Source: Lachnospiraceae bacterium UBA7188 | Lineage (GTDB): Bacteria; Bacillota; Clostridia; Lachnospirales; Lachnospiraceae | NCBI GenBank assembly: GCA_002490995.1 | Contig: DKVC01000076.1 | Coordinates: 3,237-35,935 of the forward strand | Direction of reading: 5' to 3' | Length of the DNA stretch: 32,699 bases | Position numbers and translations under genes: made by a program | Notes under the pieces: generated by a model | What the model saw: only the letters and a program-made list of their open reading frames with translations | What the model was told of the DNA's origin: nothing | Databases searched by the model: none | Shown here: in pieces, positions 1 to 8,009 of the stretch | Layout of the letters: each line of letters opens with the position of its first letter | How positions within the stretch are numbered: position 1 is the first letter of the stretch

Positions 1-124
1 AAAGCCCGGAAATACAATAAAAATTGCCATAAACCTGCAGCAGTTATTTGTTGACCCTTCCTTAAGACCGTCGGAACCTGCAACAGCAGGAATCTCTTCT
101 GCATTTTCTTAAGAAATTATAAAA
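1..124. other. Left-edge stretch, no gene assigned
   Basis: No convincing gene is visible. One plus-strand frame is open from the left edge to a TAA at 110-112 and could be the last 36 codons of an upstream gene. A minus-strand frame starting near 105 also runs off the edge. Neither peptide is recognisable. Small palindromes (TTCTTAAGAA; CCTGC/GCAGG near 80-94) occur but no terminator is clear. Confidence 0.3.
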
Positions 125-194
125 ACTACTGTGGTAGTGTTGACAGGCGCAAAAGACTGTGGTAGTGTATAGATACAGACAAACTACTACAGTC
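125..194 (+). promoter_or_regulatory. Three BlaI-type operator-like sites
   Basis: Three related elements lie upstream of the BlaI-like gene. Site 1 at 125-138 is the dyad ACTAC-TGTG-GTAGT. Site 2 at about 154-167 reads GACTGTGGTAGTG. Site 3 at 183-194 is the inverse orientation, ACTACTACAGTC. BlaI/MecI repressors are known to bind short dyads as dimers and to repress their own operon. Sites 1 and 2 flank or overlap the predicted -35 and -10 boxes, which fits autorepression. Binding by this repressor is inference. Confidence 0.5.
140..168 (+). promoter_or_regulatory. Promoter of the blaI-M56 operon
   Basis: A perfect -35 box TTGACA at 140-145 is followed after 17 bases by a weak -10 TAGTGT (163-168). 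A better-looking TATAGA at 168-173 would need a 22-base spacer. The boxes interleave with the operator-like sites, so a weak -10 under repressor control is plausible. The 5' leader to the first gene is about 155 bases. Confidence 0.45.
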
Positions 195-230
195 TTGTTA
201 ATGCGGTATACGCTATATCATTTTTCTTTT

Positions 231-285
231 CCGAAAATGCACAAAGCCGACGTGTACGGCGCTGACGGAGCAAGGGCATTTTCGG
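231..285 (+). promoter_or_regulatory. Structured 5' leader hairpin
   Basis: CCGAAAATGC (231-240) pairs perfectly with GCATTTTCGG (276-285), enclosing a smaller GCCG/CGGC hairpin (246-260). It lies in the predicted untranslated leader of the BlaI-like gene. No T-run follows, so it is not a terminator. I do not match it to a known riboswitch. Confidence 0.3.
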
Positions 286-330
286 GACAGGACAGAATGG
301 AATAGGACAGGACAGAGAGGAGGACAACAG

Positions 331-690
331 ATGGATATAAAGCTTTTTGATTCCGAACTGAAGGTAATGGGGGTGCTCTGGCGGGAAGGAGATACCACGG
401 CAAAACACATCTCCGATGTATTGAAGGAGGAGACCGGGTGGAATATGAATACCACATATACCCTGATCAAGCGCTGTATTAAGAAAGGGGCTATTGAACG
501 AACTGAGCCCAGTTTTATGTGCCATGCCCTGATTCCCAGAGAAGCAGTTCAGGAGGCGGAGACCAATGAGCTGATCGACAAGATTTTCGACGGCTCCGCA
601 GACAAGCTTTTCGCCTCCCTGCTGGGAAGAAAGCAGCTTTCCGAAGCGCAGATTGAGGACCTGCGGAAGATTGTGGGGAAGCTGGACTGA
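331..690 (+). CDS. BlaI/MecI family transcriptional repressor
   Basis: A 119-residue winged-helix repressor of the BlaI/MecI/CopY family. The N-terminal 70 residues show the family pattern: a LKVMGVLWREG start, a helix near KHISDVLKEE, then the recognition segment NMNTTYTLIKRCIKKGAI and a wing at ERTEPSFMCHALI. The C-terminal 45 residues form the dimerisation helices. Length is typical. The start is set by GAGAGGAGG just upstream of ATG 331. It precedes an M56 metallopeptidase, the standard repressor/sensor pairing in which the membrane protease leads to repressor inactivation. It probably controls its own promoter through the three sites at 125-194. No beta-lactamase gene is visible nearby, so the regulon is likely the envelope module downstream. 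The inducer is unknown. Confidence 0.9.
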   Translation: MDIKLFDSELKVMGVLWREGDTTAKHISDVLKEETGWNMNTTYTLIKRCIKKGAIERTEPSFMCHALIPREAVQEAETNELIDKIFDGSADKLFASLLGRKQLSEAQIEDLRKIVGKLD

Positions 691-766
691 GAAGAGGGAA
701 ATACCTGATTTGAGGCCTGAGGAAGACGTTGGGAAGCTGGGCTGAGAAGAGGAAAATAATTGGATT
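655..766 (+). repeat. Imperfect tandem duplication across the blaI stop codon
   Basis: Two units of about 57 and 55 bases (655-711 and 712-766) share the core GGGAAGCTGGACTGAGAAGA, which reads GGGAAGCTGGGCTGAGAAGA in the second copy. The first unit carries the last codons and stop of the repressor gene; the second is non-coding and has drifted. It fills most of the gap before the M56 gene. Confidence 0.75.
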
Positions 767-798
767 AAGGCTCGCCGAAGCGGGCAGGAGGTGCAAAT

Positions 799-3700
799 AT
801 GAGTCTGCTGCAAATGAGTTTTTCAGGCGCCGTCCTGATATCGGTAATATTGATATTACGTGCATTTTTTATCAACAAGCTGCCTAAGAGGACATTTCTT
901 GCCCTGTGGTGGCTGGCGCTTTTGAGGCTGATGCTGCCGGTGGCGGTTCCCTCCGGCTTCAGCGCCTGGTCCATGGTTCGCAGCGGTCTGGCCGGATCCG
1001 GGCTTTCCGGGGAATCTGCCCATATGCTGGCATTTTTCCTTCCCGGGTTACAGGACGGGCAAGGCGAACTGGATGAGATTTCCGGAATTGAGGCAGGGCA
1101 AAATGGAGCAGGCAGACTTCACAGCCTGCAAACCGTACAAAATGGTGAAAACGAAAGTCCTGGGCTACAGACCCTTCAAAACGTTGAAAGCGAAAATCCC
1201 TGGCTGCATTCCCTGCGAAACGGTGAGAGCGAAAGACCCGGACTACAGCTCCTGCGAAACAGTGAAGGCAAAATTACAAACCAGACAAAGGAAGTCAGCA
1301 GGAACAATTCCGGACTGCAAAAGCAGCAGCTCCTGGAGACAGGCATTGCTCCACGGAACGGACAGAATGAAACGTTGCAGGCCGGAACGGAAGAGGCGCA
1401 GATTACCGGGAAAAGAAGTCCTGGACAAGACAGCGGGTTTGAAAGCGCTTTATTTGGTGAGGTATTTGGAGGTTCCCGGATGTGGGGTGTAATCTGGGGG
1501 ATTGGCGCACTGCTATGTGCAGGATTTTTTATCTCATCCTATGTGCTTTGCCGTCTGGAATTCAGGATGACGCTTCCGGTAAAGGATGAATTTACGGAGC
1601 AATGGATGAAGGCGCATCCTCTGAGGCGTATTGTTTCCATCCGCAGTTCAGACAGGATTTCGGCGCCCCTGACCTACGGCATTTTCCGTCCGGTAATCCT
1701 GCTGCCCGGAAAAGCGGACAGGGTGGAACCGGTGCAGATGGAGTATGTCCTTCTGCATGAATATGTGCATATATGCCGCCTGGATGCGGTGACGAAGCTG
1801 CTGATTGCCCTGGCGCTGTGCATTCACTGGTTTAATCCCTTTGTGTGGGTGATGTATATTCTGTTCAACCGGGATATCGAACTGGTATGTGACGAGCAGG
1901 TAATAAGGCGCCTGGGCATGGATAAAAGAGCTTCTTACGCACTGACGCTGATCGACATGGAAGAAAAGAAACGTTCGCTGATGCCGCTGTGCAACGGTTT
2001 TGGCAGAAATGCGGGCAAAAACACGATGAAGGAAAGGATAACGGCGATTATGAAAATAAAAAAGACTTCTGTATGCGGAATTCTGGCAGCTACGGTTCTG
2101 GTTGCCTCAGTGACTACGGTATTTGCAACAACAACTGTGTCGGAAAATAAAACGGTCTGTACCGTACCGGGAACGGACTTTACGGAACAGGAATACGACA
2201 TGCTTCTTGCCCTCCGTTTTGAGGGATATGAGGATATGACCGTATCGGAATTTCAGAATAAAGTATGGGAAATGACAGATACGGCAGAATACCGGGATCT
2301 GTTGGACAGGTTTGCCGAAGACGAAACCCTGGATAATCTGAAAGAGGAAAACGACATTGCGTCTTTTCTGCATTACTGCCTTCTGCCGCTTACCGCGGAG
2401 AAATGGAAGGTGAGAAGCTTTGGAGGCTTTGCCGTTTCAGACCCGGAAGGTGCAATGGATCGTGTAATGGATCATGCGGTTTTGGAGTATTTCCTGACGC
2501 TTGTGATTAAGGACGGCGATACACTGAAGGTGGGCGATTACCTGGAAACAAGAGCCGGTATTTTTGCGGAGCTGGATGCCTGGCTGGCAGAGAAAAGCGA
2601 AGACGAATTGCAGGATGCGCAGAAGATGAGTGAGCTGCTTGACAAAGAGAGGGAAGCCCTCCACCAAAAGTGGGATTCGGACAGCCTGATGGTTAATGTG
2701 GAATCTTTCTTTGCGCCGCTGATGTATTATTCCGGAAACGGACAGGAGGATAACCCTGAGGATGCCGAATTATTGGCCATGTCTCTGAAGGAAAGAGAGG
2801 CGCAGTGGGCGGAAAATCTGGCGCCGTATATGCCGTTCGGACTGACGTATGAATATGACCAGCCTACCGATGATTTTAAGATGTATTACGAGGGAAAAGA
2901 GGTTCGCGGCCTGACAGACGAAGAGCGGGGAATCTGGATTACGGAACATTCCGGTATCGGCCGGGGGATTTATGCCGAAGACGCCATTGAGCTCTATGCT
3001 GTTTATGAAAAGGGCGTATTGCAGGGCCTGAGGGCGGCAACAGAAGAAGAGCAGGCGGAATGGGACAGAAAGCGCCAGGATACCAGCGACGGGAGGTATG
3101 AGGGGAATGCCCCGGAGGAAGAGGAGTCCTGGGGTGAGTCGGGAACAGAGGCGGACTACAATTCGCTTTTAAAGCTGATGACTTCCGATTACAGGGAACT
3201 GACGGTAGCAGATTTTAATATGCGTCTGCTGGACTGGACAAATGAGAACCGGGATAGGATGGAAAGAATCACAAGGGATACGCAGCTGAATGATTTCCAG
3301 GTGCCTCTGGATGAGGAAGAGCGGAATTTCGTGACTTTGACCGTATTGCTGTCAGGCACGGAAAACGGTGAATATGTTCGGAGCAATTATACCGGACGAA
3401 AGGAGGATGACCCGGTTTACGACAGATACCTTCCGGAGAAGTCCATAACGGTGTCACAGATGGATAGAGTTCGTTCTGCAGAAGGTATGGGTTCCGCGGA
3501 AGGAATGCGTTCCGCAGAAGACACGGGCTCTACGGAAGGAATGCGATCCGCAGAAGGCGCAGGCTCTACGGAAGGAATGCGTTCCTCAAAAGACACGGGC
3601 TCCACGGGAGGAATGCATTCCGCAGAAGTGGTGCAGCCCGCAGAGAATGGTGACGGAGAATATATGATGGCAGCATGGTGCGATTTGTATTATCAGTTTT

Positions 3701-3969
3701 CCTACCACATCGCGGATAAGAAGACTGTCACCATAGCACAGCGGGATGCCTGTATCGGGGGCATGATAAAGGGTGTGGAGGACTTCTGGAACGAAACAGA
3801 CCTGGAAGAGATGCTGAAAATGACGAAAAAGGATATCCTGGAGAAGCTTCGGGGGATTGCGGCGGAACACAGTGATGAGCAGGTTGCCATCACAGTCCGT
3901 GAGGATTTTGTGGGATTTGAGAAAATGGATGAAAGAGATTTGTGGGATGAAAAAGACTTGCGGTATTGA
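799..3969 (+). CDS. Giant BlaR1/MecR1-type M56 membrane metallopeptidase
   Basis: A 1056-residue integral membrane zinc peptidase of family M56, about twice the usual 500-600. N-terminal membrane segments occupy residues 8-60. A hydrophilic, repeat-bearing insert covers about 80-215, followed by a membrane segment near 230-255. The catalytic HEYVH is at 320-324, with the downstream ELVCDE glutamate expected as the third zinc ligand. A last membrane helix lies near 424-446. The remaining 600 residues are predicted outside the cell. They contain two related segments, one starting YDMLLALRFEGYEDMTVSEF and one starting YNSLLKLMTSDYRELTVADF. I see no penicillin-binding SxxK sensor domain, so the signal is probably not a beta-lactam. 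The start follows AGGAGG ahead of ATG 799. Low-complexity tracts at residues 110-161 and 892-945 are listed separately. Confidence 0.85.
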   Translation: MSLLQMSFSGAVLISVILILRAFFINKLPKRTFLALWWLALLRLMLPVAVPSGFSAWSMVRSGLAGSGLSGESAHMLAFFLPGLQDGQGELDEISGIEAGQNGAGRLHSLQTVQNGENESPGLQTLQNVESENPWLHSLRNGESERPGLQLLRNSEGKITNQTKEVSRNNSGLQKQQLLETGIAPRNGQNETLQAGTEEAQITGKRSPGQDSGFESALFGEVFGGSRMWGVIWGIGALLCAGFFISSYVLCRLEFRMTLPVKDEFTEQWMKAHPLRRIVSIRSSDRISAPLTYGIFRPVILLPGKADRVEPVQMEYVLLHEYVHICRLDAVTKLLIALALCIHWFNPFVWVMYILFNRDIELVCDEQVIRRLGMDKRASYALTLIDMEEKKRSLMPLCNGFGRNAGKNTMKERITAIMKIKKTSVCGILAATVLVASVTTVFATTTVSENKTVCTVPGTDFTEQEYDMLLALRFEGYEDMTVSEFQNKVWEMTDTAEYRDLLDRFAEDETLDNLKEENDIASFLHYCLLPLTAEKWKVRSFGGFAVSDPEGAMDRVMDHAVLEYFLTLVIKDGDTLKVGDYLETRAGIFAELDAWLAEKSEDELQDAQKMSELLDKEREALHQKWDSDSLMVNVESFFAPLMYYSGNGQEDNPEDAELLAMSLKEREAQWAENLAPYMPFGLTYEYDQPTDDFKMYYEGKEVRGLTDEERGIWITEHSGIGRGIYAEDAIELYAVYEKGVLQGLRAATEEEQAEWDRKRQDTSDGRYEGNAPEEEESWGESGTEADYNSLLKLMTSDYRELTVADFNMRLLDWTNENRDRMERITRDTQLNDFQVPLDEEERNFVTLTVLLSGTENGEYVRSNYTGRKEDDPVYDRYLPEKSITVSQMDRVRSAEGMGSAEGMRSAEDTGSTEGMRSAEGAGSTEGMRSSKDTGSTGGMHSAEVVQPAENGDGEYMMAAWCDLYYQFSYHIADKKTVTIAQRDACIGGMIKGVEDFWNETDLEEMLKMTKKDILEKLRGIAAEHSDEQVAITVREDFVGFEKMDERDLWDEKDLRY
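1126..1281 (+). repeat. 39-bp in-frame repeat in the M56 gene
   Basis: Four 13-residue units at residues 110-161 follow the pattern L-Q/H-x-L/V-x-N-x-E-x-E-x-P-G/W, for example LQTVQNGENESPG, LQTLQNVESENPW and LHSLRNGESERPG. The 39-bp periodicity is visible in the DNA. The repeats sit in the non-conserved insert between the N-terminal membrane helices and the peptidase domain. Confidence 0.75.
3472..3633 (+). repeat. 18-bp/hexapeptide repeat in the M56 gene
   Basis: Nine hexapeptide units at residues 892-945 follow R/G-S-A/T-E-G-M, for example RSAEGM, GSAEGM and GSTEGM. Alternating R- and G-initial units give a 36-bp higher-order period. The tract interrupts the second of the two related extracytoplasmic segments. 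Confidence 0.85.
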
Positions 3970-4031
3970 CCGTTTCTTGACTTTTGTATGATATCCTGTA
4001 AGCAGACGGCACGAAACGGAGGACAGGGACA

Positions 4032-4715
4032 ATGGCATATAAGATTTTGATTGTGGATGATGAAAAAATGATGACTGAGCTTCTGACCGACCACCTGCAG
4101 GACTGCGGTTATGAAACACTGGCTGCAAACAGCGCAGGAGAAGCGATTTCCCTGTTGCAGCGTCAGCCCGATCTGATCATACTGGATATCAATATGCCGG
4201 GGATGGACGGGCTGGAACTGTGCAAAAGTATACGGAACCACATCCTTTGTCCCATTCTCTTTGTAACTGCGCGGATTACCGAACAGGATATGATAAACGG
4301 GCTTCAGTACGGAGGAGATGATTATATTACCAAACCCTTCAGCCTGGCCCAGCTGTCAGCCCGGGTTGCCGCCCATCTGCGGCGGGATGAGCGGAACAGG
4401 AGCAGGCCTGCCGTCCTGACCTCCGATGAGCTGATTGTCAATCTGTCGGAACGCTCCGTTTCCTGGCATGGCCGGGAGATTCCTTTTTCAAGGCGGGAAT
4501 TTGACCTGATAGAGTTTCTGATGACGAACGCAAATCAGGTGTTTAGCCGGGAGAGAATATATGAAATGGTATGGGGGTATGACGCCGAGGGAGACAGCGG
4601 CGTCATAAAAGAACATATCCGTAAGATAAGAGCCAGGCTCCGGGAAGTCACCGGCCAGGATTTTATCGAGACAGTCTGGGGTGTTGGGTACAAATGGAAG
4701 AAGAACATTCCATAA
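4032..4715 (+). CDS. OmpR/PhoB-family response regulator
   Basis: A 227-residue two-component response regulator. The receiver domain (residues 1-115) has the acidic pair VDDE at 8-11, the phospho-acceptor Asp52 in LDINMPGMDG, the conserved Thr in FVTAR and Lys101 in YITKPF. The C-terminal half is a winged-helix DNA-binding domain ending in ETVWGVGYKWKK, the usual OmpR-class signature. It lies 62 bases after the M56 gene and just before a sensor kinase, its likely partner. GGAGGACAGGGAC precedes ATG 4032. In related Firmicute modules such pairs control adjacent ABC transporters that answer cell-envelope antimicrobials; that role here is inference. The stop codon lies in a 21-bp tandem repeat. 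Confidence 0.93.
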   Translation: MAYKILIVDDEKMMTELLTDHLQDCGYETLAANSAGEAISLLQRQPDLIILDINMPGMDGLELCKSIRNHILCPILFVTARITEQDMINGLQYGGDDYITKPFSLAQLSARVAAHLRRDERNRSRPAVLTSDELIVNLSERSVSWHGREIPFSRREFDLIEFLMTNANQVFSRERIYEMVWGYDAEGDSGVIKEHIRKIRARLREVTGQDFIETVWGVGYKWKKNIP

Positions 4716-4740
4716 TGGAAGAAAAGCACTCCATAACGGA
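4693..4740 (+). repeat. 21-bp tandem repeat spanning the response-regulator stop
   Basis: Two 21-base units (4693-4713 and 4714-4734) begin AATGGAAGAA and end CTCCAT or TTCCAT. A third partial copy, AACGGAAGA, follows. The period is 7 codons and is in frame, so reading through the TAA would repeat WKK-x-x-P followed by another stop. It occupies nearly all of the gap to the kinase gene. Confidence 0.75.
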
Positions 4741-4773
4741 AGATTTTCGCAGTAAAATTTGAAAGGAAGAAAG

Positions 4774-6312
4774 ATGGCATACAACAAAGAGGCGGATTGT
4801 CCCGAAACCGCTTTCAGATATAAGAAAAAACAATCCGATAGAAGAGGTGCGGAGCGGGATTTATCTCTCCGCAGCTTTTTTATGCTGACGGTCTTCGGTA
4901 CATTCTGCATTGTGGTATTGTTTTCCGGGCTGGTCATTGCGGGCTGTGCGGCGTTTCGGCACTATCTTCTGCCGGATGCGAATGCCGCTTATCTTACGGT
5001 AGAACATACATTGGAAGACGGCTCCACGACCAGTTCTTCTCATCTGCTGAATTTCGGGGAGGCTTCGAAGCTGCCGATGATTGTTACTGAGTCCGTTGAC
5101 TCTGTGAGGGAGGAGGACAGCGGTACCTTGAGGGTGCAGACGGAAATAACGGAAGAACCGGATGCCCTCAGAATCAAGACAGATGAATTTATGCTGGATG
5201 CCACCTATTCGATTCAAAAGCTGGAAAGCAGCTATGATACGCTGACACCGAAACGTAAACTTGCATATCGGTTCTGCGGTGCAGCCATGATCATAGTCCC
5301 GGCGGTACTGTCTATTGCAGGAATCCTGTTCTGCGGCTTTTATTTCTATCGAAAAAGGCTTTCCGTACCGCTTGGGCTTTTGGCGGATGCAACGGAGGCG
5401 ATTGCGGCACAGAATCTGGATTTTTCCCTGGAATACAAATGCGGGGATGAGATGGGGGCATTGTGCCGCTCATTTGAACTGATGAGGAGAGAACTTGCTG
5501 AAAACCAGAAAGCCATGTGGAATATGCTGGAGCAGCGCAGGCTGATGCAGGCTTCTATCGCCCATGACCTGCGTAACCCGATTGCCATTATACAGGGATA
5601 CACCGAGTACCTGCTGCTTCATCTGCCTGCCGGGAACATAAGCAGGGAAAAAGCCGGGCGCATAGCGGGAAATCTGAATCTGGCTGCAAAACGGCTGGAG
5701 CAGTACACGGAATCGGTGAGGACGCTGAACCAGCTGGAGGATATGGAAATCCACAGAAAGGAAATTTCCGTCAAAGAGTTAATCGCTGATATCCGGGATG
5801 ACCTTGAGGTGATGGCAGATTCTGCCGGGCTTGCGCTGCATATTAATACTGTTTTTACGGAAAAGGATAGCAACATGGCAGGCAATGCAGTGCCGGGAAA
5901 TACCTCCCAAGCCGGCATAACCACAGCGGCGGGTGAGATTCTGCCACATGATTGCACAAAGACAGACGATGAAACATGGGATATGGTTATCAAAGCAGAT
6001 ACCGTTATCCTGCACAGGATTCTTGAAAATGTATTCGAAAATGCCACACGCTTTGCGCAGAATACAATATCTGTAGAATTCATGCTCCGTGGACATATGC
6101 TGCAGATCACAGTGACAGATGACGGGAAAGGATTTTCCGACGAGATTCTCCGCAGGAGACAGAAGAATCTGCTCCCCACACAGCAGGAAGGACACCTGGG
6201 AATGGGGCTTGCTATCAGCCGGGTGCTCTGCGAAAAGCACGGGGGCAGCATGCAGCTTAAGAATGCGGCTCCTCACGGAGGCATTGTAAGAATTCAGCTT
6301 TTAACTGACTGA
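4774..6312 (+). CDS. Membrane sensor histidine kinase
   Basis: A 512-residue HisKA/HATPase kinase, partner of the preceding response regulator. A first membrane helix lies near residues 31-53, an extracellular sensor loop of about 110 residues follows, and a second helix is near 165-190. A HAMP-like linker leads to the dimerisation domain with the phospho-acceptor His264 in SIAHDLRNPI. The ATP-binding domain has an N-box (ILENVFENATRFA), G1 (DDGKGFSD) and G2 (GMGLAIS). A poorly conserved insert of about 30 residues lies between the H-box and N-box. I chose ATG 4774 over an upstream TTG at 4759 because GAAAGGAAG sits directly ahead of it. The signal is not evident; the context suggests envelope stress. 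Confidence 0.92.
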   Translation: MAYNKEADCPETAFRYKKKQSDRRGAERDLSLRSFFMLTVFGTFCIVVLFSGLVIAGCAAFRHYLLPDANAAYLTVEHTLEDGSTTSSSHLLNFGEASKLPMIVTESVDSVREEDSGTLRVQTEITEEPDALRIKTDEFMLDATYSIQKLESSYDTLTPKRKLAYRFCGAAMIIVPAVLSIAGILFCGFYFYRKRLSVPLGLLADATEAIAAQNLDFSLEYKCGDEMGALCRSFELMRRELAENQKAMWNMLEQRRLMQASIAHDLRNPIAIIQGYTEYLLLHLPAGNISREKAGRIAGNLNLAAKRLEQYTESVRTLNQLEDMEIHRKEISVKELIADIRDDLEVMADSAGLALHINTVFTEKDSNMAGNAVPGNTSQAGITTAAGEILPHDCTKTDDETWDMVIKADTVILHRILENVFENATRFAQNTISVEFMLRGHMLQITVTDDGKGFSDEILRRRQKNLLPTQQEGHLGMGLAISRVLCEKHGGSMQLKNAAPHGGIVRIQLLTD

Positions 6313-6392
6313 TTGACCGAGGTTAGTCAACAGATTCAGCCTGGCTTATTTTTTCGGCAGATACCGCCAATTTATAGTTTCTTCATATTCGA

Positions 6393-6421
6393 TTGACACG
6401 ATTTTGACTTTTTTGTTTTAT
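6393..6421 (+). promoter_or_regulatory. Promoter for the lipoprotein-ABC operon
   Basis: TTGACA at 6393-6398, a 17-base spacer and TTTTAT at 6416-6421, about 95 bases before the lipoprotein start. This would let the ABC transporter genes be expressed separately from the two-component genes, possibly under their control. No clear direct-repeat operator was recognised. Confidence 0.5.
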
Positions 6422-6517
6422 GCTTTTCCTGTCCGCAGCAGACAGATTTCTTCCTGCAGGAGACTCAGGAAGTGTTACTCCTGATGCGGCGGAACATAAA
6501 ACGAGGAGGTCTTTTTT

Positions 6518-8008
6518 ATGAAAAAAGCAATTACATTTGTACTTTCAGCAGGCATTCTTCTCTGCTTAACAGCCTGCGCCGGGAAAATTCCCGGTACGGC
6601 ATCAGCCGGGCAGGAAGGAGGGGCAAACGGAATCCCGATACAGGAGGACGGAGGAACAGGTGCAGGAACCGGCGCCGAAGGCGGGAACGGTTCGGCGGTG
6701 GGCATCGGTGCGGAACAGGGTGCAGGCGGCAGCAGTGATATGGCGTCAGACAGCCAGCCAGGCGGAAACGGCGGCCTGCGGATTCTGGCTTCCGGAGACG
6801 TGGAGGGATGCCATACGAAAGACGGATATTATTACCAGACCTTTGAAACAGAAGAGCTTTCCGACGGCAGTTACGGCTCCCACCTGATGTATATGGACTT
6901 TGCAGCCGGGCAGGAGGTTTATCTGTGCAGTAATGCAGGCTGCAGCCATAATTCTCCCGACTGTACATCCGTCCTGCCGTATGATGATTTCCAGACGGCA
7001 AGCACACTTCTCTTCGTATGGCAGGATTCTCTGTATCTTCTGAGCAAGATGTCCGACAATGACGGCTCCATGCAGATGACCATGGACGGGGAGGGATATG
7101 CTTCGCAGTCCGACGGTATCGAGGGAAGCGAAGCCGTGCTCTATCGGGCGAAGCTGGACGGAACCGGACGGGAGAAGGTTTATTCCTTTGACCCGTCTCT
7201 GGTGCTGGAAGATCTGGTGATGGGGGACGGGAACGGCATCTATGTGGCAGTGAAAAAGATGACGGCACAGCAGAGCGATGAGGGGACTTATTTCAATTCC
7301 ACGGAGCGAAAGCTGGTATATCTGGATCTGGCGGCGGCAAAGGAACAGGAAATCTGTTCCCTTGACTTTGAAGGATATATATCCTGGCGTCTGAAAGGCT
7401 GTTACGGACGTACACTTGTACTGGAGGGAACGGATTACGGGAGAGAAGTTTCCGGCGCGGAGCTTTTTGAGGATGATGCTTACCGCGAGCTTTATGAGAA
7501 CTCCCAGGAGGTTTATGCCACCCTTTCCATAGATCATCCGGAATTGGAAATCCGGTACAGACGGAGCAACCAGTATGGGAATTTTGAACTTGTGGACGGA
7601 AACATGCTCTATGCCTCCTGCGACGACGGCAGCGTAAAAGCCATTGATTTAAGCACCGGGGCGGAACGGGAGATATGCAGGCGGAGCGGGGGCAGCTACC
7701 TGTACCGGAGGATAGGGAATAAACTCTGCTGTGACAGCAGCTTTGAAGACGGGACTTTTGACTATATTGACATAGACACAGGCGAAGTCAGCCATTCCTC
7801 CCTTGTGAATAAGAGCCTGGGCTGGAGTCTGGAATTCCGCGCCGTGCTGGATTCGGATGTCCTGGTAATCTATGACTGTGATGCGACGTCCTCCGGCGGC
7901 GGTTCCTATGAAATCAACCGCTGGCAGTACGGTCTGATCTCCCAGGAGGACCTGTTCGCGGGCAATGACAATTACCGTAAAATCAACATGGTTGGGAAGG
8001 GGGAATAA
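6518..8008 (+). CDS. Propeller-like secreted lipoprotein
   Basis: A 496-residue lipoprotein. The signal peptide MKKAITFVLSAGILLCLTAC has a lipobox (LTAC) with Cys20 as the predicted lipidated residue. A Gly-rich flexible linker covers about residues 25-85. The rest is beta-rich with recurring patterns such as LYRAKLDGTGREKVY and VYLDLAAAKEQEICSLD, the look of a DUF5050-like propeller. A compact CSNAGCSHNSPDC segment at 137-149 is a Cys/His motif seen in many Lachnospiraceae lipoproteins and could bind metal. It overlaps no neighbour and abuts the ABC ATPase start (8010), so the genes are co-transcribed. A role as an extracellular partner or sensor of the transporter is inference. Start: AGGAGG 7-13 bases upstream of ATG 6518. 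Confidence 0.75.
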   Translation: MKKAITFVLSAGILLCLTACAGKIPGTASAGQEGGANGIPIQEDGGTGAGTGAEGGNGSAVGIGAEQGAGGSSDMASDSQPGGNGGLRILASGDVEGCHTKDGYYYQTFETEELSDGSYGSHLMYMDFAAGQEVYLCSNAGCSHNSPDCTSVLPYDDFQTASTLLFVWQDSLYLLSKMSDNDGSMQMTMDGEGYASQSDGIEGSEAVLYRAKLDGTGREKVYSFDPSLVLEDLVMGDGNGIYVAVKKMTAQQSDEGTYFNSTERKLVYLDLAAAKEQEICSLDFEGYISWRLKGCYGRTLVLEGTDYGREVSGAELFEDDAYRELYENSQEVYATLSIDHPELEIRYRRSNQYGNFELVDGNMLYASCDDGSVKAIDLSTGAEREICRRSGGSYLYRRIGNKLCCDSSFEDGTFDYIDIDTGEVSHSSLVNKSLGWSLEFRAVLDSDVLVIYDCDATSSGGGSYEINRWQYGLISQEDLFAGNDNYRKINMVGKGE

Positions 8009-8009
8009 C

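Noticed and set aside
1073..1492. Second-frame ORF inside the M56 gene
   Set aside because: The openness follows from the 39-bp repeat. The M56 frame continues through it into conserved membrane and peptidase segments.
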